This document shows positions 23,676 through 34,878 of a stretch of 64,000 bases of DNA, one piece after another. Source of the stretch: Carnegiea gigantea (taxonomy: Eukaryota > Streptophyta > Magnoliopsida > Caryophyllales > Cactaceae); assembly GCA_029747015.1 (NCBI GenBank), contig JAKOGI010001984.1:91179-155178 (forward strand). The letters are read 5' to 3'. The position numbers were made by a program, and so were the translations under genes. The notes under the pieces are model-generated. The model ran no database searches. It saw nothing but the letters and a program-made list of their open reading frames with translations, and was not told where the DNA came from. Every line of letters starts with the position of its first letter. Position 1 is the stretch's first letter.

Positions 23676-24113
23676 ATGATCTTTTATTTTCATATCTCCA
23701 TTGATTGGCCTTGCCTTGGTCCTCTTCCCTCCCCTTTTGGAGATGTTGGAGTTCATTTTGATCATTTATACCACTTTCAATGGTTTATGCATTCATATAG
23801 TCACATTATTGTTAGACCATTGACTAGTACGTCTGATTTTGCATATACACATCTCTCGTTTGATTGGACTGAGAACTTTGATAAGCTCGAAAGAGCCTTG
23901 ACTTGCGTTCCATCTAAGCGCTTTATTTGGGCTACACTTCCTATTTTAACAACTTTCATTTATGCGAGTTTGATAAGTTTTTACGAACCTTCGTCAATTT
24001 TGATGAATAGCAGCTTGAGAGATAAGAAGGGGTGGATGATGCTCCATCGACCTCCTCGACATCATATGAGTGGGGCGTTAGTTTGGGTACATTCAATATC
24101 CAACCTGGTATGA
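23676..24113 (+). CDS. Element B second ORF, unknown function
   Basis: A 145-codon frame, MIFYFHISIDWPCLGPLPSP, aromatic- and His-rich (HFDHLYHFQWFMHSYSHIIV), followed by SFDWTENFDKLERALTCVPS. I recognise no domain. It sits where a post-gag ORF would be and may be a decayed part of the same protein as the preceding ORF. It could also be a chance ORF; codon bias is uninformative in this T-rich sequence. Confidence 0.3.
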   Translation: MIFYFHISIDWPCLGPLPSPFGDVGVHFDHLYHFQWFMHSYSHIIVRPLTSTSDFAYTHLSFDWTENFDKLERALTCVPSKRFIWATLPILTTFIYASLISFYEPSSILMNSSLRDKKGWMMLHRPPRHHMSGALVWVHSISNLV

Positions 24114-25879
24114 TCGATCCACCCCTTCCCTATTCTTTGTTTTTGTATCTTTTCTTTCTTTTTGTATATAGTTGTGGATATTTAGGATTGTGATTGTGCG
24201 GGTGATCGATCTTGAGGAGAAATTTGAGATTTGTTGAGTCGAATTGGCTATGATTACCCTTGGGTATACTATGCATTTTGGTATTGGCAGTGTATTTTAT
24301 TTTGTAAATACTTGTTAATCCTTTTGGTTGAATAGTTGTGGATACCTAGGATTGTTTTTAGTATGTTTTAGTTGTGTATTTTGTTTTTTTGGTTTTGTGA
24401 GTTCTTGTTTTTCTCTGGTTTTAGTTTTGTTTAATATTTTGTTTTTGTTTTCTTGCTTTACTGGTTTTGTTTTTGTTTTACTTTTGTTTGCAATTTTATT
24501 TTGTTTTCTTTAGTATTTAGCAGCTCTTTAGTTTAGTTTTGTTTTTATTTCAGTGATTTTGATTTTTTTTCTTTTTCTTTTTGGTTTCCTTTAAGATTTT
24601 AATTTTGATTTTGATTTTGCATGACTTTGATTTTAGTCTTGTTTTTTTGATTTTGGTGGTGTTCTACTTTGTATGTACCTATGATTTTGTGTAGATTTTA
24701 CAGTTATATAGCTTATGTGATTGCTTTTTGGCACTTTAGTGCCTACAATGCGGACATTGTGGAGTTTTGGTGTGGGGATGAGGTCACAATTTATATATAT
24801 TTTTGGAAAAAATTTTCGAAAATTCAAAATGATTTTGTTTTTCTTTGGAGATTTGTGTGCTTTCTTTGGCGATTGTATTCCTATATTGCTAAGTCATTAA
24901 GTTACATGTATATACAATTTGCATGATGAGATGTCTAATTGAGGATGTAGATTCAAAATAACCCCGTCTCATATGGTTGATTTTGTGCCTACCTTACTCA
25001 CTTTAACGTTAATTCTTTAGGTTTTGTTATTAAGTTGGCACGTGAACTTTTGTTTGTCAAAGTTTCCTTCTATGCTCTTGAAAAATGCAAAAAAAAAAAA
25101 AAAAAAAAAAACAAAGGTGAAAAAGTCTAAAAAAAAGGTGAATAAAAACTTGGGCAGCACTTTTCAAGGCCGCTAGCTTTATTTCATATCTTTAACTGGC
25201 TTGAATATGTGCTATTTTACTTGATTATACATCTGTTTGGACATGAAATAAGTGCTTTGCACATTCAAATAAAAGCCCTTTTTAAGGACGGCCCGAACAC
25301 TTATAAGTCAAGTGGGTTTAGGGTGTGTGCGTCATTATTCTTAGGGGAAAGAAGGAAAAAAAAAATGGTGCAAAGAAGGTAATTAGGCAAGGAAACAGGG
25401 ATCGTATCGATGTTAGCAACTTGATTCATAAGGGTTGATACATATCTCCACATGCACCAAGCTATATATGTCATTGCATATTGTTGTATGGGGTGAAAAG
25501 TTAATGTCGGAATGCATCTTTTGACTAGATTATCTTTTGATTGCACATTCTATTTATATATAATTTGGTGATTTGGTAACTAGGGTGACACAATTGCCTA
25601 AGTCATGTACATGATTTCCCTGATTACTTGTATATATGTTCATGCCTTGAGAAGACCAGAAAGATTTTTCTTTATTTTTGAAAAGCTTTTTGTTGGTATT
25701 CACTTAAAAACCCTCTAGGTGGAAAACCAAGGGATTTAAAGGGCTTGTTGTATGTGCTAAATGTAACGGTGATTCCTATAAGATTGAGTTAGGATTTTTA
25801 TTTTTCTTATTTTTGATTTTTTTTAGGTTATTTAGTTTATTTTATTTGAGAACGAGCAAAATGTTGGTGTGGGGGTATT
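24114..25879 (+). other. Element B long 3' noncoding region ending in a polypurine tract
   Basis: T-rich (gttttgttttt tracts at 24330-24660), with an A run at 25087-25111 and no credible ORF. The last part (gagaacgagcaaaatg, then gttggtgtgggggtatt, 25848-25879) is the Athila-type purine tract immediately before the 3' LTR. Confidence 0.75.
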
Positions 25880-27359
25880 TGTTTGCACCCAAATTATGAT
25901 ATGTTTTACAATATTCTACACCTAATCTATCTTATAATAATTATGATTTTGAGATTATTAATTGAGTTTTTATTATCTTGTAGGTCTTTCAATAAATCGG
26001 AAAAAATGCGAAAGAATTGAGGAAAACCATCATTTGGCCAGGTTGATTCAAATCTAACAAAAATTCCTCAACCCTTTCTCTCTTATAACCCAAAAAAGAG
26101 AAACAAAAAAAATTAAAAATTAAACCACCAACCACCCCCCTAATCTGTGCCCCTCACGTGATTCATTTTAGTCCACCTTCCCCTTTGTTCCTCACGCTCT
26201 CTCTCCCCTCTGTTGCGACCAGTAAGCTTGATAGAAACACTACACTAGCACCATCATCTTCTACCATCACCTCCATCATCATCCACCATAGTGCGCACAC
26301 GTGACACCGAATCATCCCCATCCAACTACCACCATCATCTCCACCATCTACTTCAACTGGTAATTAGATGACCACGAATGAGCTTGAAGGCTATAAAACA
26401 AGGCAGTGGCGCAAGCTAGGTAATCTGGGTTTAATTTTAAGGTTTTTGTTAGTTTTAATTCTAGCTCTAGATAATTTTAGGTTGAATTTTAAGATTCGTT
26501 TTAGAGTTTTAGGGTTTTAATTCCGGCATTTCGCTATCTTGTTTTGTACTTTTAGATTTGCTCCTATTTTGAAATTTGTATATTTAAAGCTTGGTCTGTT
26601 GGGAGTAGAAAATTTTAGGGTTCGTTGATTTGGAGTATATCAGCATGTTGTTAATTTAGGTTATCCTGTTTCAAGCTCTGTTTTTTGTTGCACTAATCGA
26701 GCTCGACTTCATCTTCTTCATCGTCACATAATCTAAGTTTGCTAATTTTGTTTCTTTTTTCAATTTTACTTGGCTTTTGATTTTGTTTCTATATCTTCAA
26801 TTCAGTTCCCCTTCCCTTGTTACTCTGTTTAGGTTGAGCTGATTTACGTGTGGTTGTGGCTTTGCTGCTTTGTTGCTTGGTTACTCTGCTGCTGTGTTTT
26901 CAGATCTTGGAAAATAAATTTTGGAATACCAATTGATGTTGGATTGATTATGGAAGTTGGATTAAGTTTCTTTTGCCCTTGCTCTTTCCTAAATTCCTCT
27001 AATTGTACCTCTATTTCTGTTTATTGTGAGGTCGATTTAAGTTAGGTTTTATTATGTTTTCATATTGGGAATTGGTAATGATTTCATTTAAGTTAGGGAA
27101 GCTTAGTTGCAGTTATTATTTAGTAGGTTGTTTTAGTCAGTTTTAGTTAGTTGACAATCTTGGATATCATGGTCAAGTGACAGATTAATTGTGGACTGTT
27201 TTGATAATTCTAGTCATTATTTGTTTAACTTTTGTTAGTTTAAACTACTATGCTAGCTTAACTTTATTTTGGTGATAATTTCATCCTCGTTGCTGATGAG
27301 ATGATCCTAAAGTGCTACGATGAAAGTCGTATGCTTGCGGCCTTTGGATTTCACTCACA
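25880..27359 (+). repeat. Element B 3' LTR (about 1480 bp)
   Basis: Starts TGTTTGCACCC after the purine tract. It matches 1-1141 and 22251-22279 and ends near tcactcaca. The right boundary is set by loss of similarity to the 5' copy and is accurate to about 15 bp. Confidence 0.85.
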
Positions 27360-29047
27360 ATATTATCATATAGTGAGTTTACTTGAATGAGTATCATGCT
27401 TTCATGCATGAATTATAAGTTTAGTCAAGAAAAAAAATTGGACCTATGATGACCTAATTTTACAGAATAACTTACATGTAATACTAGGCCAATAACTGTA
27501 AAAAAATTTAGGCATGTATATTTGCAAGTCTATTTTCCTTGTAATTTTGAATCCCTAATTTTGGATTTAAAAAGACTGAGAAATAAATTTTCTCCCGAGA
27601 CTGCACAATTCTAACCTAAAGCTGGCTGGATGGAAAGATGTACATATTTGACGTAGTTGTTGTGGTTTATTATGAATTCTCTTAAAACAAAACTTGCAAT
27701 AGGAAAACATATACTTCGAGATTGTGTTTAAACACCTCAATATAGTTTTTCTAGGTGAAGTTATAGCCTCTGTAAGTTAGGCCGGAAAACTAACCTGAAA
27801 ACTGCTCTCACACACTACAGGGTTTCAATTTTAATATTTGCTTTTATTGATTAATTAAGCTTTTAAAAGTTACCTGAGTTCTAAAAAATCAGTATCTAAG
27901 GGTATTTGTTATATTTGTGTGCTCCTAGTAGCTTGTTTAACTTTTGGTTGAAAAAATTTGGTTTTTGGGTTTAACGACTCTAAGTTAGTCTATGTTGCGA
28001 CTTCTTATTTTTGTCATTTAGGCCCAATAGCTTAGGTTAGAGCTCAAGCTTGATTACTTACGCTTTTTTGATATAATGTCTATGCCTTAACTCCCCTTGG
28101 TTGCTCTTTCAAAATGGTTTTGATGTTTATGAATTGGTATGTGATGTTGTATGCCAAGGGGATCTTATGCATAAAACATAAACTACAACATGTGATTTTA
28201 TGAATCTTTGAATGTGTGATATGGGGTTTGTGATTGAATGTTTTTAATTAAGCAGTTCATGTTTCAAAATGGTTTTACTAAGTTAATAGTTTTGATTGAG
28301 ATGGGTTGGGCTTACAGGGATCCAAACTGACCTATTCATAAAATACTAAATCATAAAGTGAAAGATTAAGATGAATTTGTAAAAGGCGGTCTCCTGAGAT
28401 TGGGGTTGGTTTACCCTTATATAGTGACAAGCTAGTCTTCCTAGGTTATAGTGTAGGGTTGTTCATGTACACGCCATTGTTGATGGATGTACGCATCGAT
28501 CGGTTCTGGTAATCCAAGGGGTTGTTTGGCAAAAGGCAATGAGACCCACTAGCGGGTTAAAATTAACTCTATTTTGAATTGTAATAACAGATAAAAAATT
28601 TGTAGTTTACAATTCTTGAAATTACTAAGAACAAATCTTATTATGAATTGTTTGAACGTTTCTCTCTCACCCCTAGATGTTTAAAATGAATTGAAATAAG
28701 TGTTTTATGGTTAGAGGGTAGACGTTTGAGCTTTGTCTCACTATTCAAAATGTTTCAATTTTAGTTACCAATGTGCTGCACGAGGATGAGATGTGAGCGA
28801 TACTATAAAGAAGTCTTAGACAAACTTTTTTTAGTATCAATAAATGTTAGACTAGTAGTTGAGTGAGCTTCAACTATTGACGTTCAACCGTTGACTTTGG
28901 ATTGTAGTGTTAACTTATTTCAATGAATTTCCTTTTTCTATTGTATTACTTAATGAAATACGGCAATGATGCCCATTAGGTTTTTATCTGTTGCATTACA
29001 TAGATTAAAGGTTAGTAATAAAATGAAATAGAATTTTCGGGGCATTA
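27360..29047 (+). repeat. LTR-like fragment, probably chromovirus (Tekay/Del-like)
   Basis: No ORF. The right end, ttttcggggcattaca, resembles the right end of element E (catttggggcgttaca), and internal phrases such as cgatcggttctggtaa (28497) parallel cgatcagcttggtagg (33891) in E. No matching left terminus was found, so this is a truncated LTR at best. Assignment is by motif likeness only. Confidence 0.35.
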
Positions 29048-29159
29048 CATAAGTGTTAGATCCATTAGTAATTGCTATTTCACACGCACCTTTAAGGACC
29101 TAGTTAAAGGTATGCTTAGTTTTGAACTCAACGATTGGAAAATGGATTTGTAAGGAGCG

Positions 29160-29453
29160 GATGAAAAGGTGGCATGACAAGCATATTCACTGGAGGGTCA
29201 CTGGAGGGAGTTCCGAGTTGGTGATTAGGTCATTCTCTTTAATTTGAGGTTGAAATTATTTCCAGACAAACTCCATTCGAGGTGGTCAGGCCCCTTGAAC
29301 GTGAAGAAGGTTTATCTCTATGGAGCAATTGAGAAAGGCATAGAGGCCACGGGTGCCTTCAAAGTGAACATATCACGACTCAAGCATTACATTATCGGTG
29401 AGCCGATTGATGGGAAGGTCACCTACAGCCTTCTTAATGCCAATTCTTCTTGA
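29160..29453 (+). pseudogene. Element D: integrase C-terminal end (Athila-like)
   Basis: From 29160 a broken frame (MKRWHDKHI) leads into 29244-29453: LRLKLFPDKLHSRWSGPLNV, then YGAIEKGIEATGAFKVNISR and LKHYIIGEPIDGKVTYSL. This is the GPY/F-type C-terminal module of Athila-type integrases, ending at a natural stop. Nothing upstream shows the catalytic core, so the 5' part of D is missing. Confidence 0.75.
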
Positions 29454-30486
29454 AATCAATTCATGGTCAAGCTCATGACCTTAAAAGAGCAGTTATCAGG
29501 AGGCACCCCGGATCTTCCTCTTGGCTTTCGACTCAAATAAGAAGGAAGAGTTACCCGGAAAAAAATGAAAAAATTTACCTTGGTTGAAACTGCCCAGGCG
29601 ACCGGCAGGCCGTCGACTGAATGACGATCATCGCCTGGGCCTACAAGGAATTTTTCCAAATTCCAGGAGCAGCCAGCGCTAGAACGACAGCCATGCTATT
29701 GCCAGACCCACGGCGATAGGCCGTCGTGTAGGCGACGTCCGTCGCCTAGCCCGAGACTGTCCTTTTTTTTCGTTTCATCTTTCTTTCCTCCTTCTTCATT
29801 TCTTCTTCATCTTCTACACCCCCATGACTTTTTCTCTCTGGAACCTCTCAAAGCTCCATCACTAAGCCCTCAGATCCACTACTCTCCTGCTCAAATTTTC
29901 ATAATTTTCCACCATGTTCTTCACTCTTTTCACCTTTACTTGCTTATTCTTCCATTAAAACACCTTCTTTTTCCACCAATCACACACATTCTCATCACTC
30001 AAATCTTAACTCCAAATATTCTCTCTCTAAAATTCTTCAACTTCACAGTGTTTTCCGACCATTCTATTACTGGATTTTGCTTCCCCATAGTCCAAGCTTC
30101 CATTTGCATACCACATTGCACCTCCACCTCATCACTTTCTCTCTCTACAAATTTCACCACCTTGGAAGTTTTAGGAGAGAGGAAGCTTCACTTTTGAGGT
30201 GTTATTGCTCCAATTTGGTGCTTTCTTAGTACTGGATATCTCCATTGCCCACTCGGATCACTTGGTTTTGGAGTGATTAAGATGCTATAACTATTTGGAG
30301 TTTAAGGACTTTTAGGCTTGACTCCACCACGGGCTTGATTCCACCACATCTGAGCCTTCATCTTCGGTGACCTCCAAGTGTGCTAAGACAGTTGCCCGCA
30401 CTCCCACCACCAATGTGCCTCCAATCTAGGCCCAAGTAGCCTGAGATAACTGCCCTACTCCCCCTCATACTATAAACAAATATGCA
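29454..30486 (+). other. Element D post-pol noncoding region with GC-rich hairpins
   Basis: GC-rich inverted repeats lie in an AT-rich setting: gcccaggcga at 29592-29601 pairs with tcgcctgggc at 29631-29640, and aggcgac at 29730-29736 pairs with gtcgcct at 29741-29747. A C/T-rich leader (29760-30180) and a short unrecognised ORF (29940-30197) follow. Probably the leader of the downstream post-pol ORF. Confidence 0.5.
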
Positions 30487-31347
30487 TTGCAATTCGTTGA
30501 TCAAGAGCAAACCAATTGTTATGATTCCACTGCTAGTGGACGAATAACTAAGCCTAAGTACATTGACTTTGGTATGTTGAGGAGTTTAGGCTTGTTAGAA
30601 AGTTTAAATGAATTGCTTGTGGTTGCGGGTTGGGTTGATTACATGAATATGACTAAACCAATGTATGAGAGGTTGTGTTGGGAGTTTCTGAGCTCTCTTA
30701 AGGTGAATTGGAGCATCCCATACCAAAACCAACCCGTCCACATCCAATTCCGGCTTTTTAATTGGACCTTTGAGGCCAACATAGCAGAGTTTGATCATCA
30801 TTTAAGGCTCCCTCATGATGGTGTTTAAACCCCCGCCCATGAGAATTTCAATAAACAATCGTTTTAGACAGAAATCACCTATGATAAGCGTACTTCAGTG
30901 AAGGACAACTCGGGGAGTTACGTAGCCTATAGTGCTAGTGGTTCTAAGGCCACTTCTATTTACAACCCCACCCTCTGATATCTTCACTGCTTCATGGCCA
31001 ACACCACTTTCACATGCTAGAGAGCCAAAACGAAGCCCAATTGAGTGAAGTATTTCTTTGTGGTGTATGCTCAATGATGAGAGTTTTGATACGGGAGCTT
31101 TCATCCTCCATCAGTCGGCCTATCAAGCTTCATTTCCTAAGTCCCCTATTGCTTGTGGGGGCATCATTTCAGCTATTACATATGCTTGGGGTTTGGAGCC
31201 TCTCATAAAAAAATTGACTCTGTTGTTCCATGGGGGATGGCTAGATTTAGTCGTTTGTATTAACACGAAGATTTTCAAAATAGAGGGTGAACGTGTCTTT
31301 GTCAACCACCATGGCCGACTTTCTTTTTCAACTCCCAAGCCCCTCTA
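30487..31347 (+). pseudogene. Element D post-pol (envelope-like position) ORF
   Basis: 30487-30828 reads ITKPKYIDFGMLRSLGLLES, then YERLCWEFLSSLKVNWSIP and FRLFNWTFEANIAEF, ending LRLPHDGV. After stops it resumes near 31058 (FDTGAFILHQSAYQASFP, GGIISAITYAWGLEPL). This is the plant retrotransposon post-pol domain usual in Athila elements. Several stops make it dead. The tail continues as a Gln/His-rich helix in the duplicated region at 31489 onward. Confidence 0.65.
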
Positions 31348-31488
31348 ACACCACTTGCTCTCCAATTGGGTGTATGATGATGATATTGATATAGATACGG
31401 ATGAGGATAACTCTTTACCCCAAGGAGGGCATGCCGGTGGAGGAGAGGGAGGTGCATGACTAGGAGTGGCTCAACTTGAGGCTCGATG

Positions 31489-34400
31489 CAATTGATGAGT
31501 GTTAACAACAACACGCTCATGCCCAATAAGAGTTGCTCCACTGGCAAATGGAGTTTGATTGCCGGCAACAGAACCTGGAGTATAATGTTTACTATGCATA
31601 TGAGCGCCACAGTTGGCCCTACCCTCTACCCGATTGGAGGTGTAACGTGTCAAATGTACATAAATCACTGTTTGCACTTCTTTCATTAATTTTTCTAATT
31701 GGAAATGATAACTTAAATGATTAGGCATTACCGCCGTCCAACAAAGACAAGGCTTTGCTTGCACATGATAAATTTGTCCATAATAATTAATGTTTACCAT
31801 TAAAGACATTCACACCATTACAACCCATCAGATCCTTTGGATAACTATAAAAATTATTCTAACAACAGAACCATTCAAACATCTCAAGGATTACACCAAA
31901 CTATAGAATTCTGATACAATATACAGTCTCAACACTAAAATATATCACAATACGGTATTATAAACATTTTAACGATTATACACCACCATTTCATATAGAC
32001 TTTCCGACTCACATATCATCTTCAGCCGTTCTATCCTGCTGAGGGCGATTCACTAAAACAAAACATGAAAACATTTCGAACTGTGAGCCGAAGCTCAATA
32101 CATACATTCCTGTATTGTTAAACATTCATGGAAAATTTCTTTGTACCCTCACTTGGCAATTTAGATTTCATTTGTTTATTTAATTAAGTAACAAAAATTT
32201 TGGAACAATTGATAGTAGGCCCTAACAAGTTTAATCTAAGTAATTTATGTTGTTTTTATTTTGTTTTTCGTAACATTACAAAGCTTTAATTGTTAGTCTC
32301 GTAAAAACGTTATCGTTACGAAGCGTTTTATCCCCGAACCTAACTTAATTCAGACAGTTTGAAGCCCAACAAGTTGTCTATTAATCTAACTAATTACCAT
32401 GATTAAACTTAACCATGTTAGCTTCAAAAGGTGGCTTTACTAAATAAAAACTTAGCCAAATGAGTTGAGTAGTCAAAACACACACAACTTAATCCAAAGC
32501 TTCACCTTCTCTCTCTTCTCTCTCTTCACTCACGACAGCGTCACAGCAGCAGTTTCAGCTGATTTTCGGCCAGTTTTCCGACCACCTCTGGTGACCCCCC
32601 GGACATCCTAATACCTCAAGCTACCATCCTCCATCATCAAAACCACTAAACCTCATCTCCATCCCTACTTATTCTCAATCAACGGGAGTAATCTTGAAAC
32701 TTGATTTTGTTGGTTTTGCTTTTTATTTTAGTTTTAATTCTTGTTTTGATGTTTATGATCTTTGATCATGATATTTTGATAAGAAATAAGAGTTATTTTG
32801 ATGTTGATCATTGTGGAGTTGAGGTTGGATCATGCTAGGGTTAGGGTTGATGTTAATCATGCAAGCTTGATGTTAAGGTGTTCGATTTTGATTGTTTTAT
32901 CTTTAATTTGGTCATGTTCTAATCTATTGATGTTTATGATGATGTTTTTGGTGATTTCAAATGAGCTGGAGTGAGTCCAAGTTGGCCATGAACTAGGGAT
33001 TTGGCAAGTTAAGCAAGGTTTGGGTTAAGCTAGCTTTAAGCTTGGTTTATTTGTGTATTAGATTGAAAAATGATCATTATTGGATATGATTATGATGTGA
33101 ATTTGAGTGTGGTGATTTTGTATGATGTTGGGATGGACCAAATCTTGTTTACATGCTTTTAAGGAATGGTTTAAATTGAGAATTTGTGTAAAAAAGAGAG
33201 GGAAAAGTCAAAACAGTGAGGCTGAAAATTTCAGAGAAACATAACAGAATTCACGATTAAATTGGTAACGATTGGCCCATTAAAAAATTATGATTTTTGG
33301 TAGGTAGATATTTTTGTGTTTTATCTTTCACATTGCTTTTGAATTGCCTTAATCCGAGGTTTGTGGAAAATGTTATGGTCATTTTACCAAAACTGCGCAA
33401 AATGGACCAAAACTGATAGGCTTATGTTCTAGCCTCATTTTGGGAATCCTATTGTGGGAATCAAGCTTGGTGTTCTAAATGAAAGATTTTTGTGACTTCT
33501 TAAGCTTTCTATATTGGGGTTTTGACTCTCAATTAGATGTCAAATGATTAAGTTATGAGTCATTCTTTCTAAGCCCTTGTTATGTTCTTACTTTTCTTTT
33601 ACTAAATTATTAGTTAAGAAATAAATATTTTTGCTAACCATGTATTTCTACAATGATAGTTTTGTACAGAATCAGGGCCTAATCTATTATTCCTTCTAGT
33701 TTTGTGTATAATATTATTCTGTGAGCTTACATTTAAAAATTTCAAGTATGTTCATCGCCCATATCTTTAGAAATCAGCACGTATTTATCAAAATTAAAAT
33801 GTTTTGGTAAGTACATCAATGAATTAGTTTAATCAGTGATTTATCACATCATTAGTGATCCCATCAGTTATCAGTTATAGGCCACGTCCCGATCAGCTTG
33901 GTAGGTGTACACCTCTCTTCAGATCCTAACAGTTACCAGGGGTTCACTATCAGATAATAATTGACAACGCAATTTCATATTTATCTCATTCCCTGTTTTT
34001 AATTAAAAATAAATTATAATATAATTTTTCCAATTAGAAATAATAACCCAAGTAATTAGGCATTACTGCCGTCCAACAAGGACAAGGCTTTGCTTATACA
34101 TGATAAATTTGTCCATAATAATTAATAAAAGAAATACAAACAGTGATTTATGTACATTTGGGGCGTTACAGGAGGCCTAGCGATCTCCCAGCCCCTATTG
34201 ATGCTATGTATGTCCCCCCATACCCTTTGCACTCTTTACATGATTGTACATTGGGAACAATGCATATCCTAAGCATGGAGGGTAAGCTTGTAAGCGCATG
34301 TGTTAGGGGGATATTGTGGCGCGAGAGAGTCTTGAAATGGGTTGTCTTATTGTCATTGGGGGTATTTCTTGGGACTTTGCTAATTTGATTGAGGTGTTAG

Positions 34401-34878
34401 TGAGTTTGACTTGGTAGTATGATTGGTGAATGGTAAAAATTGAGAGATGTAATTGATGAGCGTTAACAACAACATGCTCACGACCAACAAGAGTTGCTCC
34501 ATCGACAAATAGAGTTTGATCGCTGGCAACAAAACTTAGAGATAATGTTTACTATGCATATGAGCCCCACAGTTAGCCCTACCCTCCACCCAATTGGAGG
34601 CCTAGCGGTCCCTCGGCCCCTACTGATGCTTTATAAGTTCCCCCTCTCCTACCCTTTCCACTCTTTACATGATCATACATTGGGGGCAATGCATATCTTA
34701 AACATGGGGGGGTAAGCTAGTAAGCTCATATGTTAGGGGAATATTATGGTACGAGAGAGTCTTAACATGGGTTGTCTTATTATCATTCTGTGTATTTCTT
34801 GGGACTTTGCTGATTTGATTGAGGTGTTGGTGGGTTTGACTTGGTGCTATGATTAGTGAATGGCAAAAATTGAGAGGT
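31489..34878 (+). repeat. Tandem duplication (about 425 bp x2) inside element D; first copy interrupted by E
   Basis: Unit 1 (31489-34449, minus insertion E) and unit 2 (34450-about 34878) share aattgatgag.gttaacaac, then tgctcc...caaat.gagtttgat, and a common end (gaatgg.aaaaattgagag). Unit 2 reads straight through the point where E is inserted in unit 1 (cattggaggcctagcg-type sequence at 34592-34607). The unit encodes the tail of the post-pol ORF plus downstream noncoding sequence. Confidence 0.85.
31641..34170 (+). mobile_element. Element E: 2530-bp probable solo LTR (Tekay/Del-like) with long terminal inverted repeats
   Basis: Starts TGTAACG and ends CGTTACA, flanked by the 5-bp duplication ggagg (31636-31640, 34171-34175). 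The outer 50 bp are inverted repeats with about six mismatches (shared core caaatgtacataaatcactg). Just inside them a roughly 100-bp segment (31691-31790 and 34027-34127, sharing ccgtccaacaa.gacaaggc) is repeated in direct orientation. No coding. 5-bp TSD, TG/CA ends and LTR-like internal phrases favour a solo LTR; a DNA transposon is the alternative. Confidence 0.7.

Larger units (their letters stand above)
1..27359 (+). mobile_element. Element B: outer gag-only LTR retrotransposon with Athila-type PBS, interrupted by element A
   Basis: The 5' LTR is 1-1141 plus 22251-about 22292, the PBS is at 22299, the internal region runs to 25879 and the 3' LTR is 25880-27359. The split is shown by matching the two LTRs: the 3' LTR reads straight through the point (near 27335, gtatgcttgcggcc) where the 5' copy is interrupted after gtatgct and resumes at 22251 with atgcttgcggcc. 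No reverse transcriptase or integrase is visible in the 3.6-kb internal region, so B is probably non-autonomous. The first 95 or so bases of the 5' LTR and the left target site lie outside the window, so its TSD cannot be tested. Confidence 0.85.

Noticed and set aside
25087..25111. Poly(A) tail of a LINE or processed pseudogene
   Set aside because: No coding sequence or TSD upstream; the run sits inside the noncoding part of element B, between its internal ORFs and its 3' LTR.
30604..31610. Minus-strand ORFs across element D
   Set aside because: They oppose the recognisable post-pol ORF and have no domain of their own.
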